Assembly (NCBI GenBank): GCA_965116555.1
Contig: OZ220698.1
Span: 1,426,001-1,490,000 of the forward strand
DNA length: 64,000 nucleotides
From: DAOUJH01 sp965116555
Lineage (GTDB): Bacteria > Chloroflexota > Dehalococcoidia > Lucifugimonadales > QGNO01
Reading direction: 5' to 3'
The notes below the pieces were generated by a model that saw only the letters and a program-made list of their open reading frames with translations, had not been told where the DNA came from and did no database searches. The stretch's first letter is position 1, and every line of letters begins with the position of its first letter. This document shows, one piece after another, positions 55,279 to 62,159 of the stretch. A program made the translations under genes and the position numbers.

Positions 55279-55635
55279 ATGACGACTGAGACGGCGCGCT
55301 ACAGCCAGCAGGCGGCACTCTTCATGGTGCAGGCGCAGGACGAACTGGAACGGTGCGATCTCCGTCAAGCCGGTGAGAAGGCTTGGGGCGCTGCCGCCCA
55401 GGCCATCAAGGCGGTTGCCGAACAGAGGGGATGGGAACATACCTCACACCGCGCCCTCTCGGCTGCCGTCTCCCGGCTGACGGAAGAGAGCAGCGACTAT
55501 AACCTTGCGCGGGGCTATGCCTCAGCACAGTCACTCCATACCTTCTTCTATGAGGGCGGGCTGTCCAGGCCCCTGGTGGTGGCTCAGGTCTTTGACGTTC
55601 AGAACTTTGTTGGCCGGCTGAGGGATTTGCTATGA
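55279..55635 (+). CDS. PaREP1/HEPN-like helical protein, copy 1
   Basis: 118 aa from ATG 55279 (a GTG at 55273 is also in frame); AGGGGAAGG precedes it. Helical: QAALFMVQAQDELERCDLRQ, AGEKAWGAAAQAIKAVAEQR, then TSHRALSAAVSRLTEE and YASAQSLHTFFYEG. This pattern (A.EKAW.AA.QA.KA.A..RG) matches the PaREP1 group of small HEPN-like proteins. Its stop overlaps the next ATG (ATGA). A second copy at 59202 is 3'-damaged. Confidence 0.7.
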   Translation: MTTETARYSQQAALFMVQAQDELERCDLRQAGEKAWGAAAQAIKAVAEQRGWEHTSHRALSAAVSRLTEESSDYNLARGYASAQSLHTFFYEGGLSRPLVVAQVFDVQNFVGRLRDLL

Positions 55636-56531
55636 GGGTAATCCTTCTGGTGGTGCTGGTCTTGGCGGGATGCTCTAGTCCGCCGCCAACGGCAACTCCC
55701 ACGCCGTCGCCGACCGCAACTCCCACGCCAACGGCGACACCCGCCCCTACGGCGACCGCCACACCTGCCCCAGCGCCCACAGCAACGCCCAACCCACTGG
55801 AAATCGCCCTGGCGGCTGTCGATACGCTGAAGAGGAGTCTTGCTAAAGTCGAGTCCGTTCAGGACGTCGACTTCTTGCAACATGAACTGAGTCGGAAAAG
55901 AGTGGGGCTAGACCAGATTCTCTGCGATATTGCCGACGGGAGACTAGAGCCTGTCCTGTATCTGAACGACCTCACAGACGACAGAACAGTACAGCTCGGC
56001 ATCAAAACGCGCCTCTGTCGCGGCGTTTCAGTTCCAGGAGTAGAACGGCCACACTACAGGGCTGACTACTATAAGGACTATCTCCCGACGCCGACGCCCA
56101 CGCCGACGCAGGAGAACTTGGTCGATTCTCTAACGGGTGCGGACCGTGAGATAGCTGTTTTCATCGCCGAGGCCTGGGCAGCAACCAACCCCGATCAGAT
56201 AGCCTCAATTATCACTCAGGCGCTGCTGGCCTCCCCGGAGTTCGAGGAGCGGATTCCTGCCTTTCTGCATCTGGAGCTTGGGGAAATCCTGAAAGTCAGC
56301 ATTGAGGACGACTTGGGGAGTTCCATCAGTCTGTCGCTGGACTCTATCGCTTATTATGGCGGCGCGGTGGTCAGCGTCACGCTTCTGGCGGAAGGCATGA
56401 CAGAGGTCGATACGAGGCTTGTGGAGTCCATAGGGCTGAGCATACCCATTGTGGTGAGCGTTGACCTGGATAACGAACTGGCCTATGAGTGGAACGTAGA
56501 CCTGGACGCCGTCACGGTTGTGCTGTCCTGA
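55632..56531 (+). CDS. Lipoprotein with Thr-Pro linker
   Basis: 299 aa. Signal peptide with lipobox LAGC near residue 14, a Thr-Pro linker to about 55, a helical segment (LKRSLAKVESVQDVDFLQHE), and a second linker TPTPTPTQ about 155. The folded C-terminal domain has REIAVFIAEAWAATNPDQIA and SLSLDSIAYYGGAVVSVTLL, ending AYEWNVDLDAVTVVLS. The C-terminal domain is duplicated at 58206-58738, where a base deletion breaks it. Translationally coupled to the PaREP1-like gene. Function unknown. Confidence 0.7.
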   Translation: MRVILLVVLVLAGCSSPPPTATPTPSPTATPTPTATPAPTATATPAPAPTATPNPLEIALAAVDTLKRSLAKVESVQDVDFLQHELSRKRVGLDQILCDIADGRLEPVLYLNDLTDDRTVQLGIKTRLCRGVSVPGVERPHYRADYYKDYLPTPTPTPTQENLVDSLTGADREIAVFIAEAWAATNPDQIASIITQALLASPEFEERIPAFLHLELGEILKVSIEDDLGSSISLSLDSIAYYGGAVVSVTLLAEGMTEVDTRLVESIGLSIPIVVSVDLDNELAYEWNVDLDAVTVVLS

Positions 56532-56557
56532 GCGTGGTCTACTCCGCGCTGGGGGTA

Positions 56558-56769
56558 AGGAACGCGTCTCATGGGAAGATGGAAAAGTGTTCGGAGCACT
56601 AAGGCGAGGCAGCAAGGCCAGCAGAATTGACTTCATTGACTTGGAGGGAGCGGTTAGGGCTTCTCTCAAAGTAAACAAGCTGAGAGACGTGAATGAAACC
56701 CTGTCCTGGACATTGGAGTCGCAGCCCTGGCAGGCAGGGGACAGATTGATGATGAGGGTCTACGGCTAG
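56558..56769 (+). pseudogene. C-terminal remnant of the cassette lipoprotein
   Basis: About 70 codons match the end of the 53261 gene: ERVSWEDGKVFGALRRGSKA, then LEGAVRASLKVNKLRD and QPWQAGDRLMMRVYG, with the stop in the same place. The rest of the gene is gone. It is followed, as in the intact cassettes, by a remnant of the EHPITR gene, so a cassette end was duplicated and then eroded. Confidence 0.8.
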
Positions 56770-56803
56770 GAGATGGCGTAGTTTGTCATCAGGGGAGGTC
56801 AGC

Positions 56804-56990
56804 ATGGCTACAGCAGAACACCCAATAACGCGGTCTGAAGTCAGTTTAAGGACTTCCGTGAAGAGATTGAGCGCACACTACAAGCACTATGCCACAAAAG
56901 GCCGATATGGAGCGCCTCAAGGTCTGGATGCTGGGAAGTCTCGCAACCGCCACCGCCGTAATCATCGGGGCGATACGGCTTTGGGGTTGA
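56804..56990 (+). pseudogene. Frameshifted EHPITR-family membrane protein
   Basis: Starts MATAEHPITRSE like the copy at 18333, then loses 7 bp (compare CTCAGGGAAGAG there), shifting the frame. A further one-base insertion in ACAAAAGGCCGAT shifts it again. Restoring both gives THYATKADMERLKVWMLGSL followed by ATATAVIIGAIRLWG and a stop, that is, a coiled coil plus TM helix. Confidence 0.65.
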
Positions 56991-57055
56991 ACAGACAGGA
57001 CTTGACCGGGGGTTGAGAGTATCAGAGACCTGTAGTGATTGCTGAGGGAGTTGCT

Positions 57056-57844
57056 ATGAATATGCCCAAGACCATTGAGACATTACCGCTACTGATTTCT
57101 CTGATTGTGGTTGTAGTTCTACTACTGGCCGGCTGCTCTAGCCCTGCGCCGACAGCCACATCTACACCGACGTCGACACCGCCGCCACCTACGGCGACGC
57201 AGGTGGATGCGGCTGCGGCCCTCTATAGTGCCTGTCGGGACATTACCGCCGAGCGTTCCTATGACTTCAATACCGTCATAACCAGCCCCTACTACCTGGG
57301 GGGAGAGCAACAGGGGATCGGAACCTACAGCTATGATGCTCGTGTGCAAGGGGATGACGTCCACATGGTTGTAGAGCATCGGGAAGGTGATAACCTTTAC
57401 CAGTTCGAGACCCTAGTGGTGAATGGTCAGGAGTATTGGCAGATTGAGGGCTTCTGGGTAAGGCCTGAGACGCTAGTCAGTAATTTTCCTCAGGGCCTGA
57501 TCTATGGCCTTGGGACCGTCAATACCCTGATAGGCGCTGAGAGGGACACGGGCGCACTCTGTCCAGAGGGGAGTGTAACGAGTCAGGGGACAGAGGTGGT
57601 CGGCGGTGTCGAGACCCAGCGTTACAGCATCACGGAGAGCAACCCGTCCGAGTTGGCCCCAGATGTTCAGCAGCAGATACTGGACTATTGGGTCAGCCCA
57701 ACGGGCCAGATGCTGAAGACCGAGCAGAGCCTGACCTACACGGAGGGGGGCGCGATGGAGTTCGTCACGACGTTCTCAGGCGTGGGGGAAGCCAACATCA
57801 TCACGGCCCCGACGGAAATCACGACCTTGCCCATGATTCAATAG
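57056..57844 (+). CDS. Lipoprotein, LppX/LprG-like fold suspected
   Basis: 262 aa from ATG 57056 (GAGGGAG upstream). Lipobox LAGC near residue 26, short Thr-Pro linker, then a beta-rich domain: YDFNTVITSPYYLGG, DDVHMVVEHREGDNLYQFET, NGQEYWQIEGFWVRPETLV, YWVSPTGQMLKTEQSLTYTE. The succession of strands resembles LppX/LolA-type lipid-carrier lipoproteins (inference). The leader GAGGGAGTTGCTATGAATAT recurs before the gene at 58206, showing a duplicated start. Confidence 0.65.
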   Translation: MNMPKTIETLPLLISLIVVVVLLLAGCSSPAPTATSTPTSTPPPPTATQVDAAAALYSACRDITAERSYDFNTVITSPYYLGGEQQGIGTYSYDARVQGDDVHMVVEHREGDNLYQFETLVVNGQEYWQIEGFWVRPETLVSNFPQGLIYGLGTVNTLIGAERDTGALCPEGSVTSQGTEVVGGVETQRYSITESNPSELAPDVQQQILDYWVSPTGQMLKTEQSLTYTEGGAMEFVTTFSGVGEANIITAPTEITTLPMIQ

Positions 57845-57861
57845 CCACACGAAGAGTACAG

Positions 57862-58056
57862 TTGGAAGAGCTAGTCGAAATAGGAGTAGCGATTATCGTG
57901 GCGGCACTAGCCGTTGGGCTACCCGCGCTTGGCCTGCGCTGGGTCCTTCTGAGGTTCCATGCATTAAGCACAAAGGTCGAGAGCTATGAGAAGGCGGCAG
58001 TCTATATGATAGTGGGCGCTGCTATTGGGGGCGGCGTAGTAGCTTGGCTCTTATGA
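57862..58056 (+). CDS. Small membrane protein
   Basis: About 64 aa from TTG 57862 (LEELVEIGVAIIVAALAVGL): TM helix, short loop (RFHALSTKVESYEKAA), then a second TM helix VYMIVGAAIGGGVVAWLL. Coding character is clear from two good TM helices. The start is uncertain, as no ATG is available. Just downstream of the lipoprotein on the same strand. Confidence 0.5.
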   Translation: MEELVEIGVAIIVAALAVGLPALGLRWVLLRFHALSTKVESYEKAAVYMIVGAAIGGGVVAWLL

Positions 58057-58156
58057 GGGCGCGAACCTCCCTCTGGCTTATGAGGAATGCCACTAAGGCT
58101 ACGTTGCCTGCTGCGCCTACCAGAAGTCCGATGCCTACAGAACTATAGATATCCAT
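58022..58156 (-). CDS. Possible 44-aa membrane peptide on the opposite strand
   Basis: MDIYSSVGIGLLVGAAGNVA then LVAFLISQREVRAL and a basic tail: one TM helix with a positive end. No ribosome site is visible and its end overlaps the preceding gene by 35 bp, so support is weak. Confidence 0.3.
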   Translation of the reverse strand: MDIYSSVGIGLLVGAAGNVALVAFLISQREVRALIRAKLLRRPQ

Positions 58157-58205
58157 GTCGACCAGTGTACCGCTCGATGCAAGCGAGAAAAAAGAGGGAG
58201 TTGCT

Positions 58206-58738
58206 ATGAATATGCCCAAGACATTGCCGCTACTGATTTCTCTGGCTGTGGCTCTCCTGCTGGCCGGCTGCTCTAGCCCTGCTGCGACAGCCACACCTAC
58301 GCCAACGGCCACTCCAACTCCTGTGCCTACTCCTAGCCTGACGGATGCGGACCGCGATATGGCCGGCTTCATCGCCGAGGCCTGGGGAGCGACCAACCCC
58401 GATCAGATAGCTTCAATTATCGCTCAGGTGGTGCTGGCAGACCCTGATTTCAATGAGGAGGTACCCGACCTCATACGGATACCTCTCGGTGGAGTCCTGG
58501 AAGCTACCATCGAGGACGAGATGGGGCGGTCCATCACTCTATCGCTGGACTCCATCTCCTATCAGGGCGGCGCGGTGGTCAGCGTCACGCTCCTGGCGGA
58601 AGGCATGGTAGAGGTCAAGATGGGGTCTGGGAGTCCATAGGGCTGAGTATACCCATTGTGGTGAGCGTAGACCTGGATAACGAACTGGCCTATGAGTGGA
58701 ACGTAGACCTGGACGCCGTCACGGTTGTGCTGTCCTGA
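58206..58738 (+). pseudogene. Frameshifted lipoprotein paralog of the 55632 gene
   Basis: From ATG 58206: lipobox LAGC, a Thr-Pro linker, then DMAGFIAEAWGATNPDQIAS and SLDSISYQGGAVVSVTLLAE, as in the 55632 protein. At about 58620 one base is missing (GAGGTCAAGATGGGGTCTGG versus GAGGTCGATACGAGGCTTGTGG), so translation stops at 58640. The lost end, 58641-58738, is still almost identical to the intact copy, so the shift is recent. Confidence 0.8.
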
Positions 58739-58865
58739 AGTGGTATACCCGCGCTGGGGGCAAGGAACGCATCGCCATGTGCAGAACCCCGCATAGCTCC
58801 GGGAGAAGGTCAATGCCGATGGTCAGTCACTCAACCTTGCCCCCAGCGCCTGTAGGGGGAGCAAG

Positions 58866-59135
58866 ATGGTGAAGCTACTCGCCTTACTGACGTTCTTGTT
58901 CTTCATCATGGCAGCGGGCGCGGCAAGCAACCTCACAGAAGAAGAGCCAACCGATGGCTGTAGAGAGCTATTTGACGACCTGGGTTACTTTGATTACCCT
59001 GCGGGCGAGAGATTTGACTTCTTTGTGGATCACCTAGTTGAGAAGTACGACCAAAACAGGCTACAGGCCGGACTCAACATCGGGCTTTGTGAGATTCTAC
59101 TTACTCCCGCCCGTCCTCCTATGATAGAGATATAG
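58866..59135 (+). CDS. Secreted small protein, copy B of the inverted duplicate
   Basis: 89 aa: signal peptide LLALLTFLFFIMAAGAAS, then the same core as the gene at 17579-18016 (TDGCRELFDDLGYFDYPAGE; QNRLQAGLNIGLCEILLTP). The copy ends early with ARPPMIEI, while copy A has about 55 more residues. Upstream DNA (from about 58829) also matches copy A. GGGGGAGCAAG precedes the ATG. Confidence 0.68.
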   Translation: MVKLLALLTFLFFIMAAGAASNLTEEEPTDGCRELFDDLGYFDYPAGERFDFFVDHLVEKYDQNRLQAGLNIGLCEILLTPARPPMIEI

Positions 59136-59201
59136 ATGGCGGGCGCGCCGTCTCGCTTCATGTCGCGTTCCCCCAGCGCATTGGAAATTAAGGTGAAGGG
59201 C

Positions 59202-59639
59202 ATGACCACTGAGGCAAAGCAGTACATCAACCAAGCCGATATCTTCCTGAGAGATGCGCAGGAAGAACTGGAAGGGGGCAACCTCCGCCAAGCTGGGGCC
59301 AAAGCCTGGGAAGCTGCCGTACAGGCCATCAAGGCAGTCTCACAGGCCAGGGGCTGGGCGCATGAGTCCTACAGGCAGTATTCACGGACCATCTCGCGGC
59401 TGACAGAGGAGAGAAAGAGCTTTGACCTTCTGCGGGGCTATGCCTCTGCCCAATCGCTCTTTTTGTTCTCCGAATTGGGCGGCTTCACACTGAAGGTAGT
59501 CATTGCCCTTGTGGCCGACGTGCATAACCTGGTCTCCCCGCACGTAGGGCCTGGTGGGCGTTTGGCCGCGACGGTCCCTGCCGCCTGTGCAGCGCCGCCT
59601 GTATCCTCGCGATTAGCTCCGTCGGGGAGAAGGGCTTGA
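59202..59639 (+). CDS. PaREP1/HEPN-like helical protein, copy 2, with foreign 3' end
   Basis: 145 aa from ATG 59202 (MTTEAKQYINQADIFLRDAQ). Matches copy 1 through AGAKAWEAAVQAIKAVSQAR and YASAQSLFLF up to DVHNLV near 59535. The last 35 codons (SPHVGPGGRLAATVPAAC...) are antisense to a receiver-domain fragment, so the true C-terminus was replaced by recombination. The helical core may still fold. Confidence 0.6.
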   Translation: MTTEAKQYINQADIFLRDAQEELEGGNLRQAGAKAWEAAVQAIKAVSQARGWAHESYRQYSRTISRLTEERKSFDLLRGYASAQSLFLFSELGGFTLKVVIALVADVHNLVSPHVGPGGRLAATVPAACAAPPVSSRLAPSGRRA

Positions 59640-59785
59640 CGATGTAGTCGTCGGCCCCCCTCTCGAAGGCGCGGGCGATCACCTGGTCCCTGCCGTACCC
59701 CGACAGGAAGATCACCGGCACGTCGGCGATGTCGAGGATGCTCCGCATCAGGTCGATGCCGTCGGTGTCGGGCAACATTAGATAA
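59545..59785 (-). pseudogene. Response-regulator receiver domain fragment
   Basis: Minus strand reads LMLPDTDGIDLMRSILD, VPVIFLSGYGRDQVIARAFE and ADDYIVKPFSPTELIARIQ. This is the second half of the receiver domain of the island's hybrid regulators (closest to the 23495 gene). The first half with the acidic pocket and phospho-acceptor Asp, and the winged helix, are absent. Confidence 0.8.
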
Positions 59786-59889
59786 TCATATCACGAGGTG
59801 AGACGGCTCCTTTGCCCGTAGCCGGCTACTACCTGATTCGCCACATTCCGTCCGGGTTCGCCGGAGGGGGATCATTGAGGCCGCCATAA

Positions 59890-60198
59890 TCATGGGCCAA
59901 AGCAGCGCCTTAACTCAGGGCTGGACAGGCCTACGGTCTCGGCGACCTCATCGATAGTGATGCCTAGGCGGTAGGCCGCTCGAATGTCGAGGACGAGGTC
60001 ACGGTCCAGGCGGTCGAGTGTAGTCATGGCAATCATTGTACATGCGAAAAAGCGCCCTCTACATATCTCGTGAAGCCTAGCATCCATTTGTTCTAGCAGC
60101 TCCACCTGTTGCTCAGCAATCGAGGCCAGAAGGTTCATACAGGCGTCGTGACATTTGACTATCTCTTCCAGCGTTTCAAGTCTGTGTTCGGTAGCCAT
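59890..60198 (-). CDS. Hypothetical helical protein with C-terminal HTH-like segment
   Basis: 102 aa with AAAGGGAG upstream. Long amphipathic helix (LLASIAEQQVELLEQMDARL), then LDRLDRDLVLDIRAAYRLGI and TIDEVAETVGLSSPELRRC, which looks like a short HTH. No family recognised. Last gene of cassette C on this strand. Confidence 0.5.
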   Translation of the reverse strand: MATEHRLETLEEIVKCHDACMNLLASIAEQQVELLEQMDARLHEICRGRFFACTMIAMTTLDRLDRDLVLDIRAAYRLGITIDEVAETVGLSSPELRRCFGP

Positions 60199-60211
60199 AT
60201 AGAACTCCCTT

Positions 60212-60532
60212 TCAATAGCTTAAGAACAGTATGACATGAAGGCTGAATATCCCGGCGGCCCAAAAGGCCGCCGTCATCACAGGTAAGACCGAAAGGATGC
60301 CTGCTGCCCGCCAGCGCGTGTTGGCACTGTCCCAACTACGTATGAGCATTACCTCTCCGCAGAGGAATCCGCTCCAACTGGTAACAAGGGCAACGAACAA
60401 GGTTAGGAGATGATTGTCTCTGAGTTCTCCGAATGTAGCATGGTGGACCGCCGGCAGAGAGACCAGGGCGGCTGCCAGAAGGATAGCGCATCCTTGCGCC
60501 ACTCTATTCTTGGCGATGGCCTTCCAGTTCAT
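60212..60532 (-). CDS. Membrane protein of cassette C
   Basis: 106 aa with three likely TM helices: GCAILLAAALVSLPAVHHA, LLTLFVALVTSWSGFLCGEV and VLPVMTAAFWAAGIFSLHVI. It begins 1 bp after the frameshifted small gene's restored stop, with GGGGAGC upstream. Function unknown. Confidence 0.6.
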   Translation of the reverse strand: MNWKAIAKNRVAQGCAILLAAALVSLPAVHHATFGELRDNHLLTLFVALVTSWSGFLCGEVMLIRSWDSANTRWRAAGILSVLPVMTAAFWAAGIFSLHVILFLSY

Positions 60533-60533
60533 A

Positions 60534-60700
60534 CTAGCTCCCCGTCAGCTTCAGGCAAGCAACACCCGCGCTGACGAACACGCTTACGGTCGCGACCTGT
60601 AGAATGCGAGCTGAATAACCGCTTTGTACAGATCGGCCTTGGTTGCAAGGTGCTCATATCCACCCTCCAGGCGGCTCACCCGTTCCTCTAGCGTAGCCAT
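60534..60700 (-). pseudogene. Frameshifted EERISRLEGGYEH-family small protein
   Basis: MATLEERVSRLEGGYEHLAT and KADLYKAVIQLA parallel the 54686 gene. Then one base is missing (GCATTCTACAG against GCGATGCTCCAG), giving a stop at 60584. In the restored frame QVATVSVFVSAGVACLKLTG completes the TM helix with a stop at 60534. It lies 10 bp after the lipoprotein, as in cassette B. Confidence 0.7.
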
Positions 60701-60710
60701 AACTCCCCCC

Positions 60711-62135
60711 TTATGCCGACACCCTGAGCATCAGCTTGTCACCGCCGTGCCAGGGCTGCTCTTTCAGGTCCCAGGTCAAAGAACCCTTGGAGGCCGTTGC
60801 CTCGTCAATCGCAAGGGATAGCTGCGTTGAGCCGTCCAGGGCGATGAACTCAAGGGTCTGGCCCGCCATGCTCTTGAGGTCTGTCGGGACAGCCCTTAGC
60901 GTCCCTGCTCCGCCCCTGGACTCTTCCCACAGAGCCACGATTATAGGGCCGTCGTCTAGCGGCGCACCGATCCCGGCTGCGTAAGCAATGGGGTCGAAGA
61001 ACGTCTCATGGAGCGTTCCCTTTGGTGCGGAGACGTGGACAAAGAGCTCTTTTCTGCCCATCTCGTCTTTAGGAACGGTTGCGCCGCAAGCATGGAACAC
61101 GCCCGGAAGCCACGCATGGAATATCCTGTACTCTCCGGCGGGCAGAGGTCTGGTCGTGAATATCTCGCCAGGGAATGCCCCGTAGAAGTATTCGGGGTCC
61201 TGGCCTGCCAGCACATACTTCACATTCGCGAAGGCTGCGGGGTCTTCTTTTCTCTGGTCACGCCAGAAGTTAGCGCCGTCGGTCGTATAGACTCTGGTGT
61301 CAAATGGAAGCCCCGAATCAATATGGTAGTGTTCCTCGAAATAGTAATACCCCCCATCCCATATCTCGTCTCTGGCGTAGGCAACCTCTCTCTCCCACTT
61401 GTAGGACTCATATAGGCAGTTATTGTATTCCTCTGACTGGCCGGCGGTCTTTTGGCCTAGCTCTGCTATCAGGTCCTGTAGCTCGGACAATGAGATCACT
61501 GCGGGTCCGCCTGGTTCCAGCAGAAAGATAGAGTCGTCGTCTTCCGTTGCGGGCAGCCAGGGTCTATAGCTCCAACTGGAAAGCGAATATTGGTCAGCAT
61601 AGGGGCCATCCCTACCCACACGACCCAGCCAGTAGTGGTCGTTCTTTCTACTGATATCAGGGTCTTTGCCATCGTCACGTAGGAATAGGACCGCCCGCCG
61701 GTCGTCCCAAGCGGTATAGCGGTCAGGGTCAATGTCATTGCCCATCTGAGCGCCCAGCTTGGTCTTGAATCCCTGGTCCGCGTCGAAGACCAAGCCGGTT
61801 ACCTCGTCGCTTCCGTCCCCTTTGAGATATTCCACCACCTGGAAGTTGAACTCCAAAGTCTTGGAGTAGCCAAATCCGGCGAATTTGTGCGCCCCCACTC
61901 CGCGATTCGTCCCTTTCAACTCCGCGACGACTATTACATCCGACTTCAGGATATTCTCCTCCAGGGACGCGACACCATCCCGATAGGGAGGTGCCGTCGT
62001 GCCGATCTCCGGAAGTCTCAGCGCCAGTGCGTGGACCACATCGTTGAAGAACCCGCTGAAATGCAGGGTCGCTATTAAGAACACCGGAGTGACGACCGCT
62101 ATGCACCACTTCAGGGTCTTTGCTCTAAACTTCAT
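60711..62135 (-). CDS. Secreted/anchored protein, cassette copy C (lipoprotein family)
   Basis: 474 aa from ATG 62135 (GTG 62138 adjacent; AAAGGAGGG upstream). The N-terminus is an uncleaved-looking TM segment (WCIAVVTPVFLIATLHFSGF) without lipobox, unlike copies A and B. The family blocks are all present: SDVIVVAELKGTNRG, YSKTLEFNFQVVEYLKGDG, WDDRRAVLFLRDDGKDP, TAGQSEEYNNCLYESYKW, GQDPEYFYGAFPGEIFTTRP, and the end QPWHGGDKLMLRVSA. It follows the copy C protease by about 24 bp. Anchor type differs but the pairing is kept. Confidence 0.76.
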   Translation of the reverse strand: MKFRAKTLKWCIAVVTPVFLIATLHFSGFFNDVVHALALRLPEIGTTAPPYRDGVASLEENILKSDVIVVAELKGTNRGVGAHKFAGFGYSKTLEFNFQVVEYLKGDGSDEVTGLVFDADQGFKTKLGAQMGNDIDPDRYTAWDDRRAVLFLRDDGKDPDISRKNDHYWLGRVGRDGPYADQYSLSSWSYRPWLPATEDDDSIFLLEPGGPAVISLSELQDLIAELGQKTAGQSEEYNNCLYESYKWEREVAYARDEIWDGGYYYFEEHYHIDSGLPFDTRVYTTDGANFWRDQRKEDPAAFANVKYVLAGQDPEYFYGAFPGEIFTTRPLPAGEYRIFHAWLPGVFHACGATVPKDEMGRKELFVHVSAPKGTLHETFFDPIAYAAGIGAPLDDGPIIVALWEESRGGAGTLRAVPTDLKSMAGQTLEFIALDGSTQLSLAIDEATASKGSLTWDLKEQPWHGGDKLMLRVSA

Positions 62136-62159
62136 CACAATCCCTCCTTTCGCATTTCC

